Shown: in pieces, positions 1 through 10,865 of the stretch
How positions within the stretch are numbered: position 1 is the first letter of the stretch
How the letters are laid out: each line of letters opens with the position of its first letter
Assembly (NCBI GenBank): GCA_018398765.1
Contig: JAHBMJ010002148.1
Location: 1 to 22,236, forward strand
Reading direction: 5' to 3'
DNA: 22,236 nt
DNA from: Chromera velia
Lineage: Eukaryota > Sar > Chromeraceae
Made by a program: the position numbers and the translations under genes
Notes under the pieces: generated by a model
What the model was told of the DNA's origin: nothing
The model's input: only the letters and a program-made list of their open reading frames with translations
Databases searched by the model: none

Positions 1-336
1 CTTTTCGGGAAAACGTTCAGCTGATCAGTTTACCTCTGCATAAAGTAAAAGGGGGTGAAACGCTAGTTTCAGTGCAGCTCAAAACGTTTTTTTTTTGAGA
101 GCAAACCATCAAGATTTAGGTTTTTTCATTTGAATCAGCATGCGTGACGGATTGGTGCCTGCAAAATTTTTTCGGGACCTTCATATTTGAGGTTGAAAGT
201 CATATTGATCAAATATTTGATCGTATTTGATAGGTCTTTAAACACTAAGTCCTCCCTGACTAGATATTTGATTTGAGCTTAAGCCCTACCTCAAATTAAA
301 TCAAATCAAATCAAATCAAATCAAACATGGTCACTA
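1..336. other. AT-rich intergenic DNA, no gene seen
   Basis: No coding region is supported here. The stretch repeats the word TATTTGA and its complement. It includes a perfect 16-bp palindrome, GATCAAATATTTGATC, at 207-222, and ends in a TCAAA microsatellite just before a dispersed-repeat copy begins. I see no RNA gene or promoter motif. Confidence 0.6.
291..325. repeat. (TCAAA)n microsatellite
   Basis: About seven tandem units of TCAAA, the second degenerate (TTAAA). It lies immediately upstream of the first copy of the long direct repeat. Confidence 0.9.
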
Positions 337-741
337 CCTTAATCCCACCTTCATGGCTAGTGATGATGATATTCAGCTTACCGCCAGGCCGTGGTCGTTT
401 AATGCTGTTAAAATAGATTACAGGCTATAAGTATATAACCTGTTTGCCAAAGGCAGGCGGAGCTCTTACTCTGCTAGCCGAGACGATATAGGTGATCGTT
501 CAGCATTATTAGAAAGTAAGAACTGTCAGAGGAAGGCCTCTGCAGTAAATTAGTCTCTGGAGCACTTCAATCCATCAACTGACGACGCGAGGTAACGGAA
601 ATCAGTTAATTCTTGCTTCGTGATATGCGTATGCAGTGTGGCGCAAGGCAGGCGACGCGGGTACGCATGTATATCGATGTGGCATAACGATGGCGGTGCA
701 CATGGACAAGGCATTAACGCAGCTCCAGGTGGCAATATCTG
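337..741. repeat. Dispersed/direct repeat, copy A (405 bp)
   Basis: This segment recurs in the same orientation at 2492-2854. The shared part runs from CCTTAATCCCACCTTCAT to GGTGGCAATATCTG. Copy A keeps about 35 bp after the first 20 bases that copy B lacks, plus a few smaller indels. Inside is a hairpin-forming CAGAGGAAGGCCTCTG at 527-542. The ends do not show the TG...CA of classic LTRs, and I find no clear tRNA primer-binding site just downstream. It could be one of a pair of degenerate LTRs or an independent short dispersed element. No protein is encoded. Confidence 0.8.
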
Positions 742-2491
742 ACTCCCCCCCTGACGCATCTCACGAGAGGATCACTTTCTGATCTCAACAGAAAACATAA
801 AAGAGAATCAAAACAAATTGACTAACAAAAGAAAATCAAGACGGAAGCGAGGTGCGGTACATCCAAAACAGATAAATCGATTTCTTTCTTGCTGAACTCG
901 ATAAGACGAAACAGAAACCAACAAACAGCCACTCGCTCCCTAACTGAGCTTTACGAACAGAATCAAACAAACAAAACTGAAGTTACTAAACTCACAAAAA
1001 AACTCATTCAGTTCTTCTATTCCATTCTTTTTCACTTCATTCACCCCTTTGCTTTATGCATGTTCTGTCACAGCCCGAGGACAACGCTACATATGGATGG
1101 ACAGATACAAAACAGACTGTTGACAATAACGCATACAGGCAAACTTAATAAGTACTTAATTTCTCCTTTACACTTCTTTCTTCATGAAATTCTTTCCATT
1201 CATCTGTTATCCCTTCATGCACTCCCGCCCGCTCTCTCTTTCATCCATAAGCAACAATAGAGAAATCAAATTCATCAGTTGCAGGTAGTCGCACATAGTG
1301 CAGAAGAACCTGACAATTACAGAAGAGAGAAATTACAAAAACCACTGCCAAAGAAAAAGAAAGTCAGGTGATTGAACCTAAGGACTTTTATAGGAAAGGA
1401 CCTTCAAGTTGGGAAAAGGACAGAGAAAAGGAAAATGGACACAACAGATAGAGAGTCAAAGACAGAGGTCGACCGTGGTGCAGTGAGAAGACGTGGCATT
1501 CACTCAAGTATGCTTTGCACAGAAAGACAATTCCATCGAATTCAGATATCATGAATTTTCGAACAGACACGTCAGACAGGCACAGTTCTTATGCTTCGTT
1601 TGTCTTCTCAAATTGTGTTTATTTATCTCTCGATCGAAGCAGACGCTCGCCCCCCCCCGCTTTCAGAGACTCATGGAGTCGACAGACACGTACGAAGAGG
1701 GAGAAGAGACGATATAAGATCGCAACTCGAACAGAGAAGACATGACAGACTGACTTGATTGGAATTAGACAAAGATAAAACTTTCATCATAAAAGGAAAG
1801 CAATCAGCAGCAATCAGTCAGTTACACAGAGACAGGCAGTCGACTGACAATCCAATCAAACACAACGACATGAGTCAATCAATAATTCGCTCCCCCCCGC
1901 TCTCAAAAACTTATCGAGTTAAGAGGCACACTTAACGAGGGAAGAGATGGACCGTCACTTCTGAAAGTCTAAAAGATATACAGACGTGCCGCGCATGGAT
2001 CTGTATGAGTTCAGGTCGATTCCAGGAGGATGTTCATGCAGGTCGGTCCCAATGGAGCTCTTGATGCAACTCGATCCCAAGGAGTCCCAAGGAAATAGAC
2101 AGAAGGAAAAAAAAGAAAATACAGCAAACAGATGAATAAAGGAAGCAAGAAAGACCTTTTTGTGATACCTTAAGAAGACCAGAGAGAGAGATAGAAAGTC
2201 AGAAAGAAGTTCAGAGATAGATGTACGACGTTCAATCACAAAGAAAAGTAGAGACAGTGAAAGTCATAAAGGAAAGACAGAGAAAGAGATAGATAGAGGC
2301 ATAGAAATAAGCTGAGCAAGGATGCAGCTCCTTTCTCTTTGGAAAGATGAAAACTTGAAGGCAAAAAGGCTATAAGACATGAAAAGAGACTGAAAGAAAG
2401 AAGAGAAGGGCAAGACAAACGCTTTTGCATAACTAACAGACAAAGACGAATCACAAATCAATGAGGAGAGGAGCAGAGTGAAGCTCTTCTT
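742..2491. other. Interval between the two direct-repeat copies, no gene seen
   Basis: This 1.75-kb segment contains only short open frames with low-complexity translations and nothing resembling gag, pol or a transposase. The + strand is rich in A and G (runs of AAAG, AGAC and GAGA). A purine-rich run at about 2461-2483 lies just before copy B, where a polypurine tract would sit in an LTR element, but purine runs are common in this region. If the flanking copies are LTRs, this would be a non-autonomous or decayed element. Confidence 0.5.
1644..1949. repeat. Short internal direct repeat (two ~65-bp copies)
   Basis: 1644-1711 and 1888-1949 are diverged copies. Each begins CGCTC followed by a C run, then GCT, TCA, GAGT, CACAC/CACG, and ends with GAGGGAAGAGA or GAGGGAGAAGAGA. 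They lie inside the interval bounded by the larger direct repeats. Function unknown. Confidence 0.55.
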
Positions 2492-2854
2492 CCTTAATCC
2501 CACCTTCATAGCTAGTGGTCGTTTAACGCTGTTAAAATAGATTACAGGCTATAAGTATATAACTTGCTTGCCAAAGGTAGGCGGAGCTCCTACTTTGCTA
2601 GCCGAGATGATATAGGTGATCGTTCGGCATCGCTAGAAAGTAAGAACTGTCAGAGGAAGGCCTCTACAGTAAATCAGTCTATGGAGCACTTCAATCCATC
2701 AACTGATGACACGAGGTAACGGAAATCAATTCTCGCTTCATGACGTGCGTATGTACTGTGGCGGTGCGGCAAGTGATGCGGGTACACATGTATATCGATG
2801 TGGCACAACGACAGCGGCGCAAGGCATTAACGCAGCTCTAGGTGGCAATATCTG
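2492..2854. repeat. Dispersed/direct repeat, copy B (363 bp)
   Basis: Second copy of the 337-741 repeat, same orientation, about 2.15 kb downstream. By eye it is clearly homologous over its full length, with scattered transitions. It lacks about 35 bp near the left end and a few bases near TCGCTTCATGACG. The hairpin seen in copy A is partly eroded (CCTCTA instead of CCTCTG). No coding potential. Confidence 0.8.
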
Positions 2855-3532
2855 GCTTAACAAAACATTTTGAAAAAAGTGATTGTGTAGCCCTACAGGA
2901 TTGGTGTAATGCTACAAACCAGTGGCAGTCCCTACTAGGAGCTGCACTATAAAATTCCAAAAAAAAAACTTTTAAAAATTTTATTATTTTTTTTTTTTTA
3001 AGAATTTTAGAAACATATAAAGCTAAATATAAATAAATATAATCAAACACACATGTTTTTAAACTTATCGTATAACTTTCTATAATTTAGAAAAGTAAGT
3101 TCAAGTTAAAGTGATTTAAATTTATATCAATTTAGCTCAGTAATTTAAGGTAATTTAAAATAGTAAACTGAATGAATGAATAAATGAATGAAGGAATGAA
3201 TGAATGATTGAGGGTTAAATCTTAGATCCAGTAAAGCCAGACCCCAAGCCACTAGCAAGGCTTTAAAAACAACCCTATGTCATGTAGAATGCTTACTCAA
3301 CCTAGGTTCCATGCGCATTGAGCATTTGAAACTAAGTTTTTGAGGAAGAAAGTGAAGGAGTTAGAGCAAAAAAAAAAAAAATACCGAAGCTTGTTAGAGA
3401 TTCACGGGTCCCAAACGGATCAGACCTTGATATCTGTGCCTTTCTTTCGGCATGTGTGCGTGAAAGGACGGAACTTAAAAACAGTGCAGCTTTATTTATT
3501 TATTTATATATAATAGAGATTCTAGGTAATCG

Positions 3533-3570
<38 letters not shown>

Positions 3571-3736
3571 ATTAAAATGGCACCGGCAGGTAAAGGTTCA
3601 AGTTGTTGTATGGAGAGCTTGTACCGGCTTATACCAAAGACTAGACCAAAGACTGGAAAGGCTAGTAAAAAGGGTAAAAGGAAGAGAAGGACCTAGAGAG
3701 GGACTCAAAAACCAAAGTTGAAGGAACTGTGTACCT
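2855..3736. other. AT-rich intergenic DNA with microsatellites
   Basis: No gene is supported. The region has A/T homopolymer runs (2959-3000), a degenerate TGAA repeat at about 3170-3210, a TTTA repeat near 3491-3505, and an AT dinucleotide run. It ends at the outer edge of the inverted-repeat element. Confidence 0.6.
3535..3566. repeat. (AT)16 microsatellite
   Basis: Uninterrupted 32-nt AT dinucleotide run in AT-rich DNA about 170 bp outside the transposon's left end. Confidence 0.95.
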
Positions 3737-4015
3737 CTACCCTAAAGAATGTCCAGTGGAATAGCTACTAAAAAAGTCCAGTTACCGGACATTTTGACTT
3801 GCCTTTTTGAAAAGTCAACTTGCTATTTTCAAAAAGTCCGGTTGGTGGATCTCGAGAAGTATATGGACTATAAAGCTGAAAATTGGTGTACAAAGCAGGC
3901 TTAAAGCGTCTAGAAGCAAACACTAACTTTTAAGGGCTTTGGACAATTATTTTTCTCAAGTAGAAAAAAAGTCCGGTTGCCTAAAATAGCAAGTCAAGAA
4001 GTCAACTTACCAAAA
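3737..4015 (+). repeat. Left terminal inverted repeat
   Basis: Reverse complement of 5697-5975 over 279 bp, with roughly a dozen mismatches and no evident indel. Starts CTACCCTAAAGAATGTCC. Contains subterminal AAAAAGTCCGGTT motifs and CAAGTCA/TTGACTT words. Confidence 0.93.
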
Positions 4016-4336
4016 AAAGTCCGGTCAACCCGACTTTTTTCAAAAAAGTTTAGTGGACTTTTTGAAATGGCAACTGAACTTTTTAAAATGTCAACTTGCC
4101 TTTTTTTAAATCATCTTTTTCTTACAAAAATAACAGAGTTAAGCCAATAAAGAAGCAACTATAGAATAAAAGATGAAAAAACTTGTTTATAACTCTAGGA
4201 ACTACTATCATATACTATAAAAAACGTATAAAAACTTACATGAAAATGTACTTACATACGATGATGAAGCTAACACATAGAAATTGAAAACATGTAGACA
4301 ATGTTACGCATAAACAGATGCAAACAGTAAGCTCGT

Positions 4337-5503
4337 TTAATGCTCTGCTGCAAAATAGCTTTCGTTAGCCTTTTCACGCTTCAAAAGCCAATTGAAAACC
4401 AGATCTTCCATGATGAATCGATCATATGTGTATCTGCCACCCTGCAGAGCAAATCTCTTGCATACTTTTTTATGAAAGCTCTCGTAGCCATAACACTTTG
4501 CAGTGTTGAGCGATCCAAATCGCCGAATCCAAAGCGGAAAGTGTGAGTAGAAGTGTATTTTCGGTATTGCCCAGCTATATGCTTTTGTGAAGAGTTTTTG
4601 CCATGTGGGGATGATGACTTCGAGCTCTTTGACTTTTGTTTCATCCAAACGACCAGTCAAGGCCGAAAGAATGTGTGAATGGAGGCGAAACGAACATCCC
4701 GGCATATTTTTACGCGAAAAAACATGAGGATACCGTTCCTGCAAGAACGCTATGACTCGCGGGAAAACATGTCTGACATCTGCTGCTCCAAGCTTGATCA
4801 GTTTTTTGTTCTGTGGAATCTCTCGCAACCACTGAGTAGGCGGCAATCCTGTTTGCTTCCACATATTCGAGTCTGCCAAAAAAGCGTCTAATTCAGACAT
4901 GCAGAAGAACTTCTTTTCATCTACTGCCCAAACCAAGAAGAGGCCAAGCTCTTTTTTCGCTTCCCCTTCATCTGCAATATGAAGAATGTCATGCTGGACG
5001 GATTTCAAAATGGAAAAAAACAGAAGCGACAAAAGCGGGGATCTTCTAAGAAAGCCACGATTTTTTACTTCTTCATGGTTTGCACTAAAGCTAACCTCTT
5101 CACATTTTTCTAAGTCTCTTTTGTGTGTTGTTTCAGATGATAGCGGAAACTGCATGCTCACAAAATCGCTCACCTTATCACCAGCCCGATGATCTCTTCT
5201 GGATTCACAGTCCAAGTAAAAGTGCACTGCGTTTGCACACTGTTTTCTGAAACACAGAGAGGACTTTGCGGGATCATCCCCGGTGAATGTTACAATTCCT
5301 GCTCTTAGCTGCGTCAAAGGCTCTCCTGTGGAGCTGTAGACGCTTCTTCCTTAAACTGTGTATGGAACAGAGACCCCGTCAACCATGAAGGAATTGAACC
5401 GCAATACCAACTCCTCCAAGATTTTCTAATAGTCTTCTTGAGATGTCAGATACTCAGCAGGAACCAGACAAAACGGGAAGACTACGAATTTTGGTAAATC
5501 CCG
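4337..5503 (-). pseudogene. Truncated, stop-interrupted transposase (CACTA/Plavaka-type)
   Basis: An uninterrupted minus-strand frame from 5350 down to the stop at 4337 encodes about 337 residues. The same frame reads coherently upstream to 5503 across an in-frame TAA (5351-5353) and TAG (5426-5428), and meets a TGA at 5504-5506. Near the start of the uninterrupted part is GDDPAKSSL followed about 17 residues later by a Cys. This resembles the 'GDxPA...C' block around the second catalytic Asp in CACTA/Plavaka transposases. Near the C-terminus, KIHFYSHFPLWIRRFG and YESFHKKVCKR match the family's H...H....IRRFGP...E..HK pattern. The N-terminal half is absent and no ATG precedes the conserved block. 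The reading is a decayed copy; an intron-containing gene is possible but would not remove both stops easily. Family assignment is from motif recall, not a search. Confidence 0.75.
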
Positions 5504-5696
5504 TCAACTAGCTCGAATTTGGTTCCCTGTTGCTTGATGCACATACTAACCTTTCACTGCTCTATCAGAGGCATGCATTTTCATTAAAAAATATCATTGA
5601 TTTTAAGGGAAAAAATATGATTAAAATCTCAACCGGACTTTTTTTTTTGGCAACTTACCGTTTTTTTTGGCAAGTAGCGGAAATTTTATTAAGTAA

Positions 5697-5975
5697 TTTT
5701 GGTAAGTTAACTTTTTGACTTGCTATTTTAGGCAACCGGACTTTTTTTCTACTTGAGGAAAATAATTGTCCAAAGCCTTTAAAAGTTAGTGTTTGCTTCT
5801 AGATGCTTTAAGCCCGCTTTGTACACCAATTTTCAGCTTTATAGTCCATATACTTCTCGAGATCCACCAACCGGACTTTTTGAAAATAGCAAGTTGACTT
5901 TTCAAAAAGGCAAGTCAAAATGTCCGGTAACCGGACTTTTTCACTAGCTATTCCACCGGATATTCTTTAGGGTAG
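5697..5975 (-). repeat. Right terminal inverted repeat
   Basis: Matches 3737-4015 inverted. It holds a palindromic pair of motifs, TCCGGTAACCGGA, near 5923-5935. The left copy has a point change at the same place (TCCAGTTACCGGA). A 10-bp direct repeat AGATGCATAT straddles and follows the outer edge (5974-5983 and 5986-5995). Confidence 0.93.
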
Positions 5976-6950
5976 ATGCATATCTAGATGCATATTTAAA
6001 TCTAAAGCACCATGAGTATGATACCCCTATTATAATACCTACTAAGCATATTTAATAATTAAATAATTCAGTTTTTGCAAGCATTTTTTCACATTTTTAA
6101 ATAATAAAATCTAGGATAAAATTTAAAAAAATATATATAAAATACCAAAAAAACAATAACTAGTCATAACAAGATAGTCATATAGCTCTATAAATTACTC
6201 TAAATTGAATGGTCGAATCAGGTCGATATGCAACATCAATGTGTAACATCACATACGGTGTTTTATGTCCAACTATATCTCTTTATACACCCTATAAGTG
6301 ATACCATGTAAGGCCATTGCAGATTCATAATAATAAAAGCTTATTAAAGTACACAGAACAGGCATCTGTCCCTTTTTCTGGCGTTTCATGCATATTAAAA
6401 AGGCAGCTCATTTTTTTCAATCGATGACAAGGAAACCCAGCGAGATCATGAACATTCAGACAGCCTGACAGAGCCTACATTGGACGATTGCACTCACACG
6501 CGTGGATGTGTCTGAAAATGGTTGCATGTCGGTGGACACACACACTGGAAACTGCATGGCGTTTGACGGGACCCTGTCGAGAAGAGAGACATTATGATAT
6601 CACGGTGTGAGAACTCTCACTGTAATTTCATTCATTCGCGGGGCTCATCAGCAAGCACATTCGCACATTGAAGATCGACATCTACACAGCATACTGAGAT
6701 TCACACATGCATGCACACACCGCACTCTCGAATACAGGCAGGCGCTCTCACCTACGCAACACTCTCTCATAGATGCCCCTCCAATCCCCGCCCCCCAACC
6801 CACCCTCACAATGCAGGCAAACATGCACCCACCAATCAAAGAGAAGCTTCAAAACGAAGGAGGATGCTTCCCTTCCCTTCCCTTCCCTCCCAACAACATA
6901 CACCCAAGCAAGCACGTGTCGGCACGACGGATTGCATACCAGCAGGCATG

Positions 6951-6951
6951 G

Positions 6952-6983
<32 letters not shown>
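6951..6983. repeat. (CAGA)n microsatellite
   Basis: About eight tandem units of GACA/CAGA, one of several tetranucleotide tracts in the intergenic DNA left of DXS. Confidence 0.9.
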
Positions 6984-7605
6984 GGGACAGGCATGGTAAG
7001 AAGACCCTCAGGCAGGCAGGCAGTCATACAACGAATGGATGCATGGATGGATGGATGGCAACTCCTTCTCTTCACTTGATTCGATCCTTGCCATCATCCT
7101 CTCAGGTCCGAGTCTGTTTGGCCCTTTTCCTTTTCCACCTCGGGTCAGCTCTCTTTGTGTCTTCTGTCTGCTGACAGTGTCCTGCAATTTTCTTTTTTTT
7201 CTTTTTTTGCCTCCTCACGTTCCGGTCGCCGAACTCTTTTCACTTTGATTCATCCGATCAGGCGGATTTTTGCTGTTTTCTTCCTTCCCCCCCTTGCCTC
7301 ATCAAACAGAGGGACTGTACAAGATTTGGGAGAGGGGAAGGGGCCTCAACGAAGGATTGAAAGAAAGAAAGAAAGAACCTTTCAAACGAACCAACAAAAA
7401 AACCTCAAAAGTACTAGCTCGCCTTTTCTTTTTGCTTTTTCCTTCTTTCGTCCATTTCGTTTGTTCTTGAAAGGGCCCTGGAAGGGAAAGAGGGAAAGCA
7501 AACGAAAAGAAACAAAACACGCTTTGGTGGACCGAGGAGCAGACAGACCCTCATTCTCCCTCATCCTCTTCTCAACTCAACTCCAGGCCAAACAAACGAA
7601 CGAAG

Positions 7606-7634
7606 GGAAATGAATGAATGAATGAATGAATGAA
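7606..7634. repeat. (TGAA)n microsatellite
   Basis: Roughly seven tandem TGAA units. A similar, more degenerate TGAA tract occurs at about 3170-3210. Confidence 0.9.
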
Positions 7635-8952
7635 GATCGATAGGCACCGTCTCTCTAACAAAGCAAGGAGGCTCATTCCCATTCCTTCCTTGAAAGTCAA
7701 ATCAGACAGTCGGATCAGACCACTCCCACACCAGACAGACAAACAAACAGGTGGAGAGATTTGGAAGGGGAGAGGACGCATGTCCATCAAAGTCTCGAGT
7801 AGAAAAGGAAACATTCACTGTTTGTCTATTTCCTTCCTTCTTTTATTATCTCACAGGCTAAGACGCGACAGGAGGTGTGGATGTAAAGTGAGCGACGAAA
7901 CAGCACTTCACTTCCGGCAAGAAAGACTCTTTCTTTTCTTCTTTTCTTTCAGGAAGAAGTTGAAAAGCCTGCCTCCTCTGTTTCCCTCTCGGCACCAAAG
8001 AAAAGTGATTTCTGCCTTTCCTTTTCCCTTCCCAGACAGGCAGAGAACCGAAGGAGACCCAGTCAAAGACAGAGCAAGATCGAGAGCGAGCGAGAGAGAA
8101 AGAGAGAGTTCAAAGCTAGAGAAGAAGCAGGAAGGCGCAAGAATAGTCGAGAGGTCAGAAGAACCTCCGGGAGAAGCCAGAGGGAGGGAGAAGGGGAAGG
8201 AAAGCAACAGGACTACGAGGGAGGAAGGAAGGAGGCAAGGAAGGGAAGAACGGGAAGGGGATGGAAAGATCCTCGGGGACTTTTTTCTTTCTCACCAATC
8301 CTCTCTGGTTTCTTCCTTGCTCTTCCTTCACCCAACCACCCACACCTACACATCCAGACGGACTACTTACTACCAAGACGCCTTCCTTTCTTTCTTCCAA
8401 GCTGATCACTCAACCTGTCCGTCCATCGATCAAAGCACGCAAACGAGTCATGCAGTCACTCCAGTGCACCTTTTTCCCTCCCACACGTATACAAAGAGAG
8501 AGAGATACAGAAAGGAGGCGAGCGAATCAAGTCATCGACAGAGAGACAGACTCTGCCGAGAGCTCTCCACTCAGCAGAACGAAGAAGTGTCCCACTCAGT
8601 TCCATGCTGGGAGCGGTTGCCTGCACACAACACAACAAAAGAAAGACAAACAGGAAGAATGAAGCGACACGTCGGACGTCTAGACGCACCAGCTGCTTTC
8701 ATTATCGAGACAAAAAACAAAGCCTCTCAACAATCTTGCCGAAACTGGTGTGCACAGCCCCCCAAAAAACTGTCGCTTCGTTCCATCCATCCATCCATCG
8801 ATCTGCCCTGGATTCGTCTTGCCCCCTTCCATCGACCATCTGATTGACTGACTTCACGCTCACAGAAGCAAAAAAGAGTCAGTTAGTCAGATACTTCTTG
8901 ACGAACTGAATGAGCAAACTAGGATGGCTGTTCACACAAGAAGGATGGCAAC

Positions 8953-10828
8953 TCACTTGTCCACCATCTTCTTCACAGTGTTCATAACGTTGGCCGTCAT
9001 CAAACCAGCCTGCAGCAGGCACAAGGAAGGAAGGGACGTTCGCGTAGTCAAGGAAGGCAAAAAAAAGAAGGCGCGAGGAGAGGAGAGAAGTTGCCATGAG
9101 ACCTTTTTGCAACGAATCATGCCATGGCTCAGACTGCCTGTCTCCATGCGTGTTGTATGTTTGTGTGTGCGCGTGTGCACAAGACAATCGTGCCTTCATC
9201 AATCCAAACAAACAGCAGAGAGAGGGCTTCCGAGCTTTGTTCTCTGTAGATGATCGTGGAAAATGAAGGGAGAGAAACCGGAAAAACGACAGACAAAGAA
9301 ATTTCAACAACCCCACTGAGGTAACTCTACTACTCTCACAGAAACACGGGAATGGGAGAAGACCAGCGAGAGCCTGCGACACAACACCCCCAAACCGATT
9401 CCACCCACCCACCCACCCTCTCACCTGAGTGTACTGTTCGTTTTGCGTTCCCGCCTCGATCCATTCATCGGGGAGGTGCATCGGCCGAACCTGCAGGCAG
9501 AAAGCGACAGGGCAGGAAGGGCACAGAACATAAAAATAAAAAACCACGCACGGCCGGCCCTTCCTGTCTTTTTTCCCTCCCTCTCCCTGACAACACCCAA
9601 AGTTTCTCTCTCTCTCTGAGGGAGGATCCTGAACAGCCTTCGTTCGCCGTCTTGCCTAGCTCCTCTCCCCGTAACTGCATGGCAACTCCGAGTCGATCAG
9701 GCCTGTGTGTCATGAACAAAACAAACAAAAGACTGAATGAACCTTCTCACTCACTCCCTCACTGAGTGACCTTGAATCCCCCATCGAGGAGTTTCTCCTC
9801 TGCCATGAAGGTCAGCACATGGCTGCCGAATCCTCCTACCGATCCCTCCTCAATCGTTACCATGCCCTCGTGCTCTGCATGGAGTTGCCTGATGAGCTCC
9901 GTGTCCAATGGCTTCATGAACCTGAAGAAGGGAAGGCAGGAAGGAAGAGCGGGGGGCAGGCACACACATAGTCAGGGCGGGAGGAAAAAATGAAAACAAG
10001 AGCACCGGATGGAAAAAGAGGAAAGAACAGTCAGTCGACCATGCACGCACACAGATGGACAGGGGGACAGAAAGAAGGGGAACAGAAAGAAGGAGAGAGG
10101 GAGGCGGAACCGAATCCGTCTCTCTGGTTTCCTTCCACCTCGCGTCCATTTGACTTTTAGTTTGCAGTGACCGTTTTCTCCACACCGGCAATTGAATCAA
10201 AAAGCAAAGAAGGAAAGAAAGCGGCAGGAACAACGGGAGGTATGTTCACAAAGAAGGCAACCCTGCACACGAGGCACCCATCCAACGACTGACTGACTGA
10301 CTGACTGACTGACTGACTGACTGACTGACCGAGCGTCTGCAACCGTCACCCCGAGATCCGAGTGCTGAGCCTCCAGTTTCTTTGCCGCATCCACAGCGAC
10401 AGCCAACCGTGTGCCTGCAGGAAGACGGAGGGAGGGAGGAGAGAAGGAAGGCAGAGGGAGGGAGGAGGTTCAGTGGATGCTAGTGAGACAGAAAAGGCAA
10501 AGCAGGCTTAGAAGCGGGAAGCAAGAAAACCATGGACACGGTGGAGACGTAGGGCTAAAAAAACAGGAGGAAGTCTAAAAAAGGAACAGCAGGTGAAACC
10601 AGATAAAATGAAAGAAGTAGAAGAACTCGTAGGGAGAACGAACGAACAAACTGACCAATCGACAGGATGGCCACTTTTCTTTCTGCTCCCTCCCGGGCCT
10701 TTTTGATGATTCGCCCCTTTCCAATCGGAACAGCAACACCTTCAGTGGGCATCTCACTCAGCTCGTATCTGCAGGCAAAATCAATGCAAAGATCTGGGCA
10801 AACACATTCACATACGTGCGAGAAGACG

Positions 10829-10865
<37 letters not shown>

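Larger units (their letters stand above)
3737..5975. mobile_element. TIR DNA transposon (CACTA/Plavaka-like), probably defective
   Basis: A 2239-bp element is bounded by inverted repeats 3737-4015 and 5697-5975. The ends and subterminal zones repeat the motif AAAAAGTCCGGTT, pointing inward on the left (near 3770, 3831, 3966, 4014) and inverted on the right (5631, 5734, 5869, 5929). Long TIRs with many short subterminal motifs in both orientations are a known property of CACTA/En-Spm elements, where the transposase binds such motifs. Inside is a minus-strand transposase relic at 4337-5503 that lacks its N-terminal half. The outermost bases read CTACCCTAAAGAA rather than CACTA, and I could not identify a target-site duplication, so superfamily and exact ends are uncertain. 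Confidence 0.85.
5976..8952. other. Intergenic region downstream of DXS, no supported gene
   Basis: The first 400 bp are AT-rich. Composition then shifts to balanced with many simple repeats: CACA and CAGA runs, ATGG near 7034-7058, TTCCC near 6869-6888, TGAA near 7606-7634, and GA-rich tracts at 8040-8280. A 405-codon open frame on + (7630-8847) consists largely of tract-encoded Arg/Lys/Glu/Ser/Phe residues and resembles no family I know. The 3' untranslated region of the minus-strand DXS gene must occupy the right part, but I cannot place its end. Confidence 0.5.

Noticed and set aside
889-1260. 123-codon open frame on +
   Set aside because: Low-complexity sequence between the two direct repeats, no motif of gag, pol or any other family.
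742-2491. CRISPR-like or LTR-retrotransposon coding interior
   Set aside because: No regularly spaced repeats with unique spacers and no reverse transcriptase, integrase or gag motifs in any frame.
5378-5400. tRNA-like T-loop GGTTCAATTCC on the minus strand
   Set aside because: No matching A box, acceptor stem or anticodon arm; it lies within the transposase frame (encoding part of LRFNSF).
7630-8847. 405-codon open frame on +
   Set aside because: Its translation follows GA-rich and CT-rich tracts (runs of Arg/Glu/Lys/Ser and Phe), it matches no family I know, and it lies antisense to the DXS 3' side. Other clearly spurious frames of over 300 codons occur antisense to DXS exons (11236-12189), so length alone is weak evidence here. 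A transcript or homologue would change this.
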